Source of the DNA: CAVQZA01 sp963724805
Lineage (GTDB): Bacteria > Actinomycetota > Thermoleophilia > Gaiellales > Gaiellaceae
Direction of reading: 5' to 3'
DNA: 64,000 bases
Assembly (NCBI GenBank): GCA_963724805.1
Contig: CAVRWA010000014.1
Coordinates: 1,674,001-1,738,000, forward strand
This document shows, in pieces, positions 45,962 to 53,702 of the stretch; position 1 is the first letter of the stretch; every line of letters begins with the position of its first letter. Both the position numbers and the translations under genes were made by a program. The notes beneath the pieces were generated by a model. The model saw nothing but the letters and a program-made list of their open reading frames with translations. It searched no databases and was not told where the DNA came from.

Positions 45962-46008
45962 GGGTCCAGTGCAAAGGACTTGTAAACGGTTGGACCCGCT
46001 GCTATGTT
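45962..46008 (+). promoter_or_regulatory. Promoter and inverted repeat upstream of sigH
   Basis: TTGTAA (45980-45985), 17-bp spacer, TATGTT (46003-46008). The inverted repeat GGGTCCA (45962-45968) / TGGACCC (45991-45997) encloses the -35 element. Transcription would begin near 46015, giving a 77-nt leader with a GCCTCA/TGAGGC hairpin (46011-46031) and GGGAG before ATG 46092. Confidence 0.5.
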
Positions 46009-46091
46009 CTGCCTCAACCTCAGGGTGAGGCTTGGGCGGACGCGGAAGACGACCGCTGCGAGAATCACCCGCAAACCAACGGGAGATGCCG

Positions 46092-46757
46092 ATGTCTGCT
46101 CGCACGGCCACTGCAGCGCAGACCGCTCAAAAGGCTCAACGAGAGCTTGAGGATTTGCAGCTCGTGCTCCGTGCCCGCAACGGCGACGGCGCCGCCCTGG
46201 ACGCCCTGATGAGGCGCTACGCAGGTTTCGTCCGCCTCAAGGCGAGCAGCTACTTCCTCGCCGGCGGCGACTCCGACGACCTGATCCAGGAGGGGATGAT
46301 CGGCCTCTACAAGGCGATGCGGGACTTCCGCACGGACAAGGAGACCTCGTTCCGCAGCTTCGCCGAGCTGTGCGTGACGCGCCAGATCATCACCGCGATC
46401 AAGACCGCGACCCGCTACAAGCACTCCCCGCTCAATACGTACGTCTCGTTCAGCCACACCCCGGCGGGGCAGGAGTCCGAGAGCGAGTGCACGCTCGGCG
46501 ACGCGCTCCCCGGCCCCGGCGTGGACGAGCCCTCGGTGTGCGTGATCTCGACCGAGGAGCTGCAGAGCCTCGTCTTTGCGCTCGGCAGCGGCCTCTCCCA
46601 CCTCGAGTCGGACGCGCTTCGCCTCTACCTCGAAGGCTCGTCCTACGAGGACATGGCCGAGGAACTCGGCTGCGACACGAAGACGATCGACAATGCGCTG
46701 CAGCGGGTGAAGCGGAAGGTGCTGATGCACCAGAAGTCCCGCGAAGTCCTGGCCTAG
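46092..46757 (+). CDS. sigH: RNA polymerase sigma factor, SigH (Spo0H) type
   Basis: 221 residues, sigma-70 family. Region 2: SYFLAGGDSDDLIQEGMIGLYKAM and the following RDFRTDKETSFRSFAELCVT and RQIITAIKTATRYKHSPLN, very close to Bacillus SigH; region 4 is SHLESDALRLYLEGSSYEDM and the HTH ELGCDTKTIDNALQRVKRKV. ATG 46092 is preferred to ATG 46086 because GGGAG is then 6 nt upstream. SigH next to rlmB and a NYN gene repeats the Firmicutes order. Confidence 0.92.
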   Translation: MSARTATAAQTAQKAQRELEDLQLVLRARNGDGAALDALMRRYAGFVRLKASSYFLAGGDSDDLIQEGMIGLYKAMRDFRTDKETSFRSFAELCVTRQIITAIKTATRYKHSPLNTYVSFSHTPAGQESESECTLGDALPGPGVDEPSVCVISTEELQSLVFALGSGLSHLESDALRLYLEGSSYEDMAEELGCDTKTIDNALQRVKRKVLMHQKSREVLA

Positions 46758-46776
46758 GGCTACCCTCCGGCTGTAA

Positions 46777-46849
46777 GCCGGAGTAGCTCAGCTGGTAGAG
46801 CAACGCCCTTGTAAGGCGGAGGTCGTGGGTTCGAGTCCCTCCTCCGGCT
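46777..46849 (+). tRNA. tRNA-Thr(UGU)
   Basis: 73 nt without encoded CCA. Acceptor stem GCCGGAG/CTCCGGC; D stem GCTC/GAGC; anticodon loop CTTGTAA with anticodon TGT at 46810-46812; T loop TTCGAGT. There is an A-G mismatch at the top of the anticodon stem and a T-T mismatch in the T stem. TACCCT (46761-46766) upstream is a plausible -10. The 3' half is repeated in the array that follows. Confidence 0.93.
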
Positions 46850-47234
46850 TAACCCGCGAAAAGTGTGAAGCACTTTTCGCGGATGAACGCGCTTGTAAGG
46901 CGGAGGTCGTGGGTTCGAGTCCCTCCTCCGGCTTAACCAGCGAAAAGTGTGAAGCACTTTTCGCGGATGAACGCGCTTGTAAGGCGGAGGTCGTGGGTTC
47001 GAGTCCCTCCTCCGGCTTAACCAGCGAAAAGTGTGAAGCACTTCTCGCGGATGAACGCGCTTGTAAGGCGGAGGTCGTGGGTTCGAGTCCCTCCTCCGGC
47101 TTAACCCGCGAAAAGCGTGAAGCACTTCTCGCGGATGAACGCGCTTGTAAGGCGGAGGTCGTGGGTTCGAGTCCCTCCTCCGGCTTAACCCGCGAAAAGC
47201 GTGAAGCACTTCTCGCGGATGAACGCGCTTGTAA
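46808..47234 (+). repeat. 84-bp tandem array of tRNA-Thr 3' halves
   Basis: Five units of exactly 84 bp begin at 46808 (inside the tRNA), 46892, 46976, 47060 and 47144, with 7 further bases at 47228. Each carries the tRNA from the anticodon loop to the discriminator base and a 35-nt linker with a hairpin; the first linker stem, CCGCGAAAAGTG/CACTTTTCGCGG (46854-46882), is a perfect 12 bp. The tRNA halves are identical, whereas linker changes (CCC to CCA, GTG to GCG, TTT to TCT) appear stepwise along the array. No 5' half is repeated. Confidence 0.95.
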
Positions 47235-47290
47235 CTCACGGGCTCCGATGGAGGCGGCCGTACTCCGAACGAAGGCCGAGCGTGGCCGGA

Positions 47291-47320
47291 TTGATTCTTG
47301 GGCCTTCCGGCCCGCATAAT
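47291..47320 (+). promoter_or_regulatory. Promoter of gabT-pot operon
   Basis: TTGATT (47291-47296), 18-bp spacer, CATAAT (47315-47320), 7 nt before the ATG at 47328. Transcription would begin at or next to the start codon. A GGGCC/GGCCC stem lies in the spacer. The 90 bp between the tandem array and this box hold nothing else that I recognise. Confidence 0.6.
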
Positions 47321-47327
47321 CGCTGCA

Positions 47328-48635
47328 ATGTCCCTGCAGGAGGAAACGGCGGCTGCCCGCGTTCTCGCGGAGCGGGCGCGCTACGTGGCACGCGGGGTCT
47401 CGACCCCTCGCCTCGTGGTTGCGCGTGCGTTCGGCGCGCGGATCGAGGACGTCGACGGGCGCAGCTACATCGATTTCGCCGGCGGGATCGGCTGCCACAA
47501 CCTCGGCCACAACAATCCGGCCGCGGTCGCCGCGATCCACGAGCAGGTCGACCTCTACCTCCACCAGTGCTTCATGGTCGGCACGTACGAGCCCTATGTC
47601 GAGGTCTGCCGCCGCCTCGCCGAGCTCTCGCCCTGCGGCAAGGGCGAGCAGCGCTCGCTCCTCGTCAACTCCGGCGCAGAGGCGGTCGAGAACGCGGTCA
47701 AGATCGCTCGCACCGCGACCGGCCGGCCCGCGGTCGTCGCGTTCGACAACGGCTTCCACGGCCGCACGCTCCTGACGATGACGATGACCTCGAAGGTCGT
47801 CCCCTACAAGAAGGGGTTCGGCCCGTTCGCGCCGGAGGTCTACCGCGCTCCCGCGCCGTACCCCTACCGGGGCATCGACTCGGACGAGGCGATCCATGCG
47901 CTCGAGCTGCTGTTCAAGGTGGGGGTCGACCCGGAGTCGGTCGCGTGCGTCGTGCTCGAGCCGGTGCAGGGGGAGGGCGGCTTCATCCCGATGCCCCCGG
48001 ACTACCCGGCCCGCCTCCAGGCGCTCTGCCGCGAGCATGGAATCCTCTACGTGGACGACGAGATCCAGGCCGGCTGCGCCCGGACCGGCCCCGTGTGGGG
48101 GATCGAGCACTACGAGGGAGTCGAGCCGGATCTGCTCGTCTCCGGCAAGTCGCTCGGCGGCGGGATGCCGCTCGCCGCGGTGACCGGCCGCGCCGAGGTG
48201 ATGGACGCCGTCGACCCCGGCGGGCTCGGCGGCACCTTCGGCGGCAACCCCGTCGCCTGCGCCGCTGCCGTGGCGGTGCTCGAGGAGATCGCGACGCCCG
48301 AGTTCCGAGCCAGAGCGACCGAGCTCGGCGAGCGCATGCGCGGCCGGCTCGAGGCCCTCGCGGAGCGCACGCCGACGATCGGCGAGGTGCGCGGCCTCGG
48401 CCCGATGCTCGGCGTCGAGCTCGTCGCCGACCGTGACTCCAGGACTCCTGCGCCCGCGCTCGCGAAGGCGGTCGTCGACGCCGCGTTCGAGCGCGGCCTA
48501 CTGCTGCTCTCGTGCGGGACCTACGGCAACGTGCTGCGGACGCTCGTGCCCCTCGTCGTCACCGACGAGGAGCTCGAGCAGGGCCTTGGGATCCTGGAGG
48601 AATCGCTTGCTGACGCAGGCGCCGGCGCTGCCTGA
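47328..48635 (+). CDS. gabT: 4-aminobutyrate aminotransferase (class III)
   Basis: 435 residues. A PLP-dependent omega-aminotransferase. Signatures: FAGGIGCHNLGHNNP, VNSGAEAVENAVKIAR (PLP phosphate), FDNGFHGRT, EPVQGEGGFI, VDDEIQAGCARTG and Lys274 in LLVSGKSLGGG, which forms the Schiff base. The Gln in DEIQAG supports GABA aminotransferase over ornithine types. The 3' end overlaps the potA-like gene by 29 nt, so GABA or putrescine breakdown is tied to polyamine uptake. Confidence 0.9.
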   Translation: MSLQEETAAARVLAERARYVARGVSTPRLVVARAFGARIEDVDGRSYIDFAGGIGCHNLGHNNPAAVAAIHEQVDLYLHQCFMVGTYEPYVEVCRRLAELSPCGKGEQRSLLVNSGAEAVENAVKIARTATGRPAVVAFDNGFHGRTLLTMTMTSKVVPYKKGFGPFAPEVYRAPAPYPYRGIDSDEAIHALELLFKVGVDPESVACVVLEPVQGEGGFIPMPPDYPARLQALCREHGILYVDDEIQAGCARTGPVWGIEHYEGVEPDLLVSGKSLGGGMPLAAVTGRAEVMDAVDPGGLGGTFGGNPVACAAAVAVLEEIATPEFRARATELGERMRGRLEALAERTPTIGEVRGLGPMLGVELVADRDSRTPAPALAKAVVDAAFERGLLLLSCGTYGNVLRTLVPLVVTDEELEQGLGILEESLADAGAGAA

Positions 48636-49629
48636 GACCGGCACAGAGCTCGACGTCCGTGTCCTCGGCGTTCGCAAGACGTACGGCGAGGTCGTCGCGG
48701 TCGACCACCTCGACCTCGACGTCCGCCGGGGCGAGTTCTTCACGATGCTCGGCCCGTCCGGCTCGGGCAAGACGACCACGCTGCGACTGATCGCCGGCTT
48801 CGAGCGGCCTGACACGGGACGGATCGAGCTGCGCGGCGTCGACGTCGCGCAGAAGCCGCCGTACGAGCGGCCGGTCAACACCGTGTTCCAGGACTACGCC
48901 TTGTTCCCGCACATGACCGTGGGCGAGAACGTCGAGTACGGGCTGCGCGTCCGGCGGGTCGGCAGGCGCGAACGTCGAGAGCGTGCCCTGGCGGCGCTCG
49001 AGATGGTGCGGCTGCAGGACTTCGACCAGCGCAAGCCGGTGCAGCTCTCCGGCGGCCAGCGCCAGCGCGTCGCGCTCGCACGCGCGATCGTGAACCGGCC
49101 CGAGGTGCTCCTGCTCGACGAGCCGCTGGGCGCGCTCGACCTCAAGCTCAGGCAGGAGATGCAGATCGAGCTGAAGAGGATTCAGCAGGAAGTAGGGATC
49201 ACGTTCATCTACGTGACGCACGACCAGGAGGAGGCGTTGACGATGAGCGACCGGGTCGCCGTCTTCAACGCCGGCAGGATCGAGCAGATCGGCACGCCCG
49301 GCGAGATCTACGAGCACCCGGCGACGGTGTTCGTGGCCGGGTTCGTCGGTGTCTCGAACGTGATCGAGCGGGACGGGCGCCGCTACACGGTCCGTCCCGA
49401 GAAGATCCGGGTCACGACCGGCTCCGAAGGCGAGCCGGGCACGATCCGGGACGCGGTCTATATGGGGCCGGTGACCCGCTACATCGTCGAGCTCGACGCA
49501 GGCGGGGAGCTTTCGGTCCTGCACCAGAACCTCGAGACGTCCCATTCGGACGTCGCGGCAGCACACGGTCAACGAGTCCGGCTCGCCTGGAGCCCGGACG
49601 CCATGTTCGAGATCAAGGAGGAGCAGTGA
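48607..49629 (+). CDS. potA: Polyamine ABC transporter ATP-binding protein
   Basis: 340 residues. Walker A GPSGSGKTT (49-57), Q-loop VFQDYALFPHMTVGENV, signature LSGGQRQRVALARA, Walker B LLLDEPLGALD and switch His in VTHDQEEAL. The C-terminal TOBE/OB domain is GVSNVIERDGRRYTVRPEK to the end. TTG 48607 has GGAGG 6 nt upstream. It powers the importer encoded by the next three genes. Confidence 0.92.
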   Translation: MLTQAPALPETGTELDVRVLGVRKTYGEVVAVDHLDLDVRRGEFFTMLGPSGSGKTTTLRLIAGFERPDTGRIELRGVDVAQKPPYERPVNTVFQDYALFPHMTVGENVEYGLRVRRVGRRERRERALAALEMVRLQDFDQRKPVQLSGGQRQRVALARAIVNRPEVLLLDEPLGALDLKLRQEMQIELKRIQQEVGITFIYVTHDQEEALTMSDRVAVFNAGRIEQIGTPGEIYEHPATVFVAGFVGVSNVIERDGRRYTVRPEKIRVTTGSEGEPGTIRDAVYMGPVTRYIVELDAGGELSVLHQNLETSHSDVAAAHGQRVRLAWSPDAMFEIKEEQ

Positions 49630-50777
49630 AGGTACGCATCCGCAAGCGGCACGCGGTGTTCGCAGCGCTCGTCGTCGCCCTCTCGATTCCGGCGGCGGGC
49701 AGCTCTCGGGCGACGGGGCTGCCGACGCAGGTCGGCCCCGGCGAGGGCAAGCTGACGATGGTCGCGTGGGAGGGCTACGCCCAGGACCAGTGGGTGAAGC
49801 CGTTCCAGAAGCAGACCGGCTGCATCGTCTCGCGCAAGTACGCCGGCTCGTCGGACGAGATGGTGACGCTCATGCGCCAGGGCGGCGGGGGTCAGTACGA
49901 CCTCGTCTCGGCGTCCGGCGACGCGAGCCTGCGCCTGATCTACGGCAAGGACGTGCAGGCGGTCAACCCGGCGCTGATCCCCGGCTACAAGGACTTCATT
50001 CAGCCCCTGAAGTCGCCGCCGCACAACACGGTCGACGGCGTCCACTACGGGATCTCGCTCCAGTGGGGCCCGAACACGCTGCTCTACAACACGAAGCTGG
50101 TGAAGCCGGCCCCGACGAGCTGGGCCGCGATCTACAGCCCGAAGTACAAGGGCAAGGTCACCGTCCCGGACAACCCGATCCAGATCGCCGACGCGGCGCT
50201 CTACCTCTCGAAGACCAACTCGGCGCTCGGGATCAAGGATCCGTACGAGCTGAACTCGACCCAGTTCAACGCGGCGATCGCGCTGCTGAAGAACCAGAAG
50301 CCGCTGATCAAGAAGTACTGGGCGCTCGCCTCGGACGAGATCGACCTGTTCAAGAACGGCGACGCGATCATCGGCGCCGCGTGGCCATACCAGACGAACA
50401 CGCTCCAGGCCGCCAAGGCCCCGGTGAAGGACCTGATCCCGAAGGAGGGTGCGACCGGCTGGGCCGATTCGTGGATGCTCTCGGCCAAGGCGAAGCACCC
50501 GAACTGCGCCTACAAGTGGATCCAGTGGGTCTCGACCCCGCAGGTGCAGGCCCAGCAGGCGGTCTACTTCGGTGAGACGCCGGCAAACACGAAGGCGTGC
50601 CCGTACATGGACAAGATCCAGAAGGGCTCGTGCGCCAAGTACCACGCGAACGCACCGATCGGCTACTTCCTGAAGATCAAGTTCTGGAAGACGCCGATCG
50701 CCGATTGCGGCAACGGGCAGAAGAACTGCATGGACTACACGAAGTGGCAGCAGGCCTGGACCCAGATGAAGGGGTAG
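49626..50777 (+). CDS. potD: Polyamine ABC transporter substrate-binding protein
   Basis: 383 residues, PotD/PotF type. The signal sequence (HAVFAALVVALSIPAAG) is not followed by a Cys, so it is not a standard lipoprotein. The mature protein begins GKLTMVAWEGYAQDQWVKPF; polyamine-binding acidic and aromatic residues are expected around SLQWGPNTLLYNTKLV and ASDEIDLFKNGDAIIG. The tail has extra cysteines (ACPYMDKIQKGSC, DCGNGQKNC) that suggest disulfides. GTG overlaps the potA stop. Confidence 0.9.
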   Translation: MKVRIRKRHAVFAALVVALSIPAAGSSRATGLPTQVGPGEGKLTMVAWEGYAQDQWVKPFQKQTGCIVSRKYAGSSDEMVTLMRQGGGGQYDLVSASGDASLRLIYGKDVQAVNPALIPGYKDFIQPLKSPPHNTVDGVHYGISLQWGPNTLLYNTKLVKPAPTSWAAIYSPKYKGKVTVPDNPIQIADAALYLSKTNSALGIKDPYELNSTQFNAAIALLKNQKPLIKKYWALASDEIDLFKNGDAIIGAAWPYQTNTLQAAKAPVKDLIPKEGATGWADSWMLSAKAKHPNCAYKWIQWVSTPQVQAQQAVYFGETPANTKACPYMDKIQKGSCAKYHANAPIGYFLKIKFWKTPIADCGNGQKNCMDYTKWQQAWTQMKG

Positions 50778-50780
50778 ACG

Positions 50781-51698
50781 CTGGCCTCTGAGGCACCTGC
50801 GACGGCGGGCTCCCCGGTTCGGGGGGCCCGCCGTCACGTCTCGGGCGTCTTCTGGCGCCGGCCGTTCCTCAAGGCGGGCGCCCTTCTTGCCGCGCCCGTG
50901 GCGTGGTTCGTCCTCGTCTACCTCGCCGCGCTCGTCGCTCTCTTCATCTCGGCGTTCTGGACGGTCGACCCGTTCACGGGCGACCTCGTCCGCCACTGGA
51001 ACCTCGACAACTTCCGCACCCTCTGGGACTCCCCGGCCTACCGTCACATCGCCTTCCGCACGATCGGGATCGCGGCCGCGGTCACGCTCGTCGACGCGGT
51101 GCTCGCCTTCCCGCTCGCCTACTACATGGCCAGGATCGCCTCCCCCCGGACGCGCACGCTGCTGTTCGTGATGGTGCTGCTGCCGCTCTGGTCGAGCTAC
51201 CTCGTGCGCGTCTACGCGTGGCGGCTCATCCTCAGCCAGGACGGCGTCCTCAACTGGGTGCTGCACGGCCTCGGGCTCCCCTCGGCCGGACTCGCGTACA
51301 CGAACACCGCAGTGTGGATGGTCTTCAGCTACGTGTGGCTCCCGTTCATGGTGCTGCCCGTGTATGCCTCGCTCGAGCGCATCCCGGACAGCTACCTCGA
51401 GGCCTCCGCCGATCTCGGCGCGCGTGGCGCGTCGACGGCCCGCCGGATCGTGCTGCCGCTTGCGCTCCCAGGGCTCGTCGCCGGCTCGATCTTCACCTTC
51501 TCGCTCACCCTCGGCGACTACATCACGCCGAAGCTCGTGGGCGGCCCGAGCTCGCAGTTCATCGGCAACGTCGTCTACGACTCGGTCGGCGTCTCCTCGA
51601 ACGTCCCGTTCGCGGCGGCGTTCGCGCTCGTGCCGCTCGCGATCATGGGCATCTACCTCCTGACGGCGCGCAAGCTCGGCGCATTCGAGGCCTTGTAG
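50781..51698 (+). CDS. potB: Polyamine ABC transporter permease PotB
   Basis: 305 residues from the CTG start proposed here. Six helices begin at about residue 34 (LLAAPVAWFVLVYLAALVAL); the EAA loop is DSYLEASADLGARGASTARR. CTG 50781 has AAGGGG 6 nt upstream and gives the usual cytoplasmic N-terminus; the first ATG/GTG/TTG (GTG 50898) lies inside helix 1. The 3' end meets potC GTG with a 1-nt overlap. Confidence 0.85.
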   Translation: MASEAPATAGSPVRGARRHVSGVFWRRPFLKAGALLAAPVAWFVLVYLAALVALFISAFWTVDPFTGDLVRHWNLDNFRTLWDSPAYRHIAFRTIGIAAAVTLVDAVLAFPLAYYMARIASPRTRTLLFVMVLLPLWSSYLVRVYAWRLILSQDGVLNWVLHGLGLPSAGLAYTNTAVWMVFSYVWLPFMVLPVYASLERIPDSYLEASADLGARGASTARRIVLPLALPGLVAGSIFTFSLTLGDYITPKLVGGPSSQFIGNVVYDSVGVSSNVPFAAAFALVPLAIMGIYLLTARKLGAFEAL

Positions 51699-52495
51699 TG
51701 GAAACCAGGGGCACACGGATTGCGCTTCGCGTCTGGACGGTGTTGGTGATCGCGTTCCTCTGGCTGCCGCTGATCCTGATCATGGTGTACGCGTTCAACA
51801 GCTCGAACGTGCAGAGCTGGCCGATCGCCGGCTTCACGACCCACTGGTTCGGCGTCGCGTTCCACGACCAGGAGGTGCGGGACGCGCTCGTGCTCTCGCT
51901 GAAGGCGGCGCTGCTCGCGAGCCTGATCGCGATGATCCTCGGCGCGGCCGCGGCGTTCGCGATCCACCGCTTCAAGTTCTTCGGCCGGGAGACGATCTCG
52001 TTCGTCTTCGTGCTGCCGATCGCGCTCCCGGGGATCATCACCGGGATGGCGCTCAACTCGTTCTTCGTCACGGGCGGGCTGAGCCTCTCGCTCTGGACGA
52101 TCGTGATCGGGCACGCGACCTTCTGCGTGGTGATCGTCTACAACAACCTGCTGGCTCGGCTGCGGCGGACGTCGCCCTCGCTGCTCGAGGCCTCGATGGA
52201 CCTCGGCGCCGACGGCTGGCAGACGTTCCGGTTCGTGACGCTGCCCGTGATCTCGACGGCCTTGATCTCGGGTGGCCTGCTCGCGTTCGCGCTCTCGTTC
52301 GACGAGGTCGTCGTGACCTATTTCACGGCCGGCGCCCAGAACACGCTGCCGCTGCTGATCTTCGGCTACATCCGCCAGGGCCAGCAGCTGCCCGTCGTGA
52401 ACGCGGTCGTGTTCGCGATCATCCTGGCGACGGTGATCCCTGTCGCGATCGCCCAACGGCTCACGCAGGACTCCGGGATCCTCCGGCGCCGCTAG
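51698..52495 (+). CDS. potC: Polyamine ABC transporter permease PotC
   Basis: 265 residues, six helices, starting with LRVWTVLVIAFLWLPLILIM and the PotC hallmark YAFNSS. The EAA loop is SLLEASMDLGADGWQTFRFV. It pairs with PotB to form the channel. GTG 51698 shares its first base with the potB stop (TAGTG). Last gene of the operon. Confidence 0.92.
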   Translation: METRGTRIALRVWTVLVIAFLWLPLILIMVYAFNSSNVQSWPIAGFTTHWFGVAFHDQEVRDALVLSLKAALLASLIAMILGAAAAFAIHRFKFFGRETISFVFVLPIALPGIITGMALNSFFVTGGLSLSLWTIVIGHATFCVVIVYNNLLARLRRTSPSLLEASMDLGADGWQTFRFVTLPVISTALISGGLLAFALSFDEVVVTYFTAGAQNTLPLLIFGYIRQGQQLPVVNAVVFAIILATVIPVAIAQRLTQDSGILRRR

Positions 52496-52673
52496 AAGCG
52501 CGGTCGGGGTTCAGACCCGCGAACAGGTCTGGAACTCTTCGTCCACACCGTGGTCGATTTCGTCCGCGTTCGCTTCGGACGGCGTCCTTCGCCGGTCGAT
52601 GGAGCCGAGGGGGTCAGGTCAGGAACAAGACTGGATTGGACATTGGCAGGGGTCTGACCCCGCTCAGCCGTCG
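52496..52673. repeat. Intergenic REP-like sequence
   Basis: Between two convergent genes. A perfect palindrome GGGGTC-T-GACCCC is at 52649-52661, and AGGGGGTCAGGTCAGG lies near 52610, resembling the complement of the GTGCCTGACCCC motif at 62663. GGGTTCAGACCC near 52509 is a third related short hairpin. No coding potential is seen. The palindrome may act as a terminator for both genes. Confidence 0.45.
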
Positions 52674-53624
52674 TTAGAGCAGCGGCTCGAGATCGGCCCA
52701 GAGCTCGTCTGGATCCTCGAGCCCGACGCTGAGCCGCAGCAGGCCCTCGGGGACGCGGTCGCCCTCCCAGCGGGCGCGGGCCTCGATCAGGGTGCGCGTG
52801 CCGCCGAGGCTCGTCGCGTTCGTGATCATACGGACGCCGGTCTCGACGCGGCGCGCCGCCTCGGCGTCGGCGACGTCGAACGAGAGGAGGCCGCCGAAGC
52901 CGGCGTAGCGGACGATCTCGACGGCGGGGTGGCCCTCGAGGCGCGGCACCAGCTCGCGCGCGCTCGCCGTCTGACGCTCGACCCGGAGGCGCAGGGTCTC
53001 GAGCCCGCGCAGCAGCAGCCAGGCCGGGTCGGGCGCCGCGACGATCCCGGTCACGGTGCGGAAGCCGTGGAGCTTCGTCGCCGCCTGCGGGTCGCGGCAG
53101 ACGACGACGCCCAGCAGCACGTCGTCGTGGCCCGCGAGGTACTTCGTCGCGGAGTGGAGCGCGAAGTCGGCGCCGTGCTCGAGCGGGCGCAGGTAGATCG
53201 GCGTCGCGGCGGTCGAGTCGACGACCACCGGGGCCGGGTGCGCCGCGGCCGCCTCGAGGTCGGGCATCGTCAGGAACGGGTTCGACGGCGCCTCCAGCCA
53301 GACGAGCTGGGCTCCCTCGGGCGGCGGCCCCGTCTGGTCGAACTCGACGAAGTGGAGCCCCCAGCGCTCGAGCGTGCGGAAGAGGACGCTCGTGCCGAAG
53401 TAGCAGCCCTCAGCGAGCGCGATGGTGTCGCCCGGCGCGAGCTGCGAGAGGACGAGCGCAGTCGTCGCGCCCGCCCCGGAGGGGAAGAGCAGCGCGGTGC
53501 CGTTGTCGAGCTCGCCGAGCGCACGCTCCGCCTCCGCACCGGTCGGATGACCGTAGCGCTGGTAGTAGAACGCGCCGGGCTCGCCGTCCTCGTAGGGCCA
53601 GATCGTGGAGCGGTCGAGAGTCAT
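52674..53624 (-). CDS. Cys/Met metabolism PLP-dependent enzyme
   Basis: 316 residues, cystathionine gamma-synthase/lyase family (fold type I). PLP Lys161 is in LHSATKYLAGHDDV; FPSGAGATTALVL binds the phosphate, and VDSTAATPIYLRPLEHGAD precedes it. It is about 70-80 residues shorter than typical members, lacking most of the N-terminal tetramer arm. Whether it acts as synthase, beta-lyase or gamma-lyase cannot be told. TAAATT is 6 nt before the ATG, so it is probably leaderless. Confidence 0.85.
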   Translation of the reverse strand: MTLDRSTIWPYEDGEPGAFYYQRYGHPTGAEAERALGELDNGTALLFPSGAGATTALVLSQLAPGDTIALAEGCYFGTSVLFRTLERWGLHFVEFDQTGPPPEGAQLVWLEAPSNPFLTMPDLEAAAAHPAPVVVDSTAATPIYLRPLEHGADFALHSATKYLAGHDDVLLGVVVCRDPQAATKLHGFRTVTGIVAAPDPAWLLLRGLETLRLRVERQTASARELVPRLEGHPAVEIVRYAGFGGLLSFDVADAEAARRVETGVRMITNATSLGGTRTLIEARARWEGDRVPEGLLRLSVGLEDPDELWADLEPLL

Positions 53625-53702
53625 GAAGCGAATTTACACGCGCCGCGAGGGCTTAACGCACGCGCCATGGGCGCTTAATCCCACCCGGATACAAGTTCGA
53701 GC

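Noticed and set aside
46850..47227. CRISPR array
   Set aside because: Repeats are 84 bp and directly joined, without unique spacers, and no cas gene is present. The unit derives from the tRNA.
46825..47319. Long repeat-protein reading frames on both strands across the tRNA array
   Set aside because: The 84-bp period is divisible by three, so frames stay open by arithmetic. The peptides only mirror tRNA sequence (for example SRRRDSNPRPPPYK on the minus strand), a known false-gene pattern.
50898..51698. potB starting at GTG 50898
   Set aside because: It would begin inside the first transmembrane helix, and no ribosome binding site precedes it. CTG 50781 has AAGGGG at correct spacing.
49569..51716. 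715-codon minus-strand frame over potD-potB
   Set aside because: Shadow of the potD and potB genes, whose products are clearly recognisable on the plus strand.
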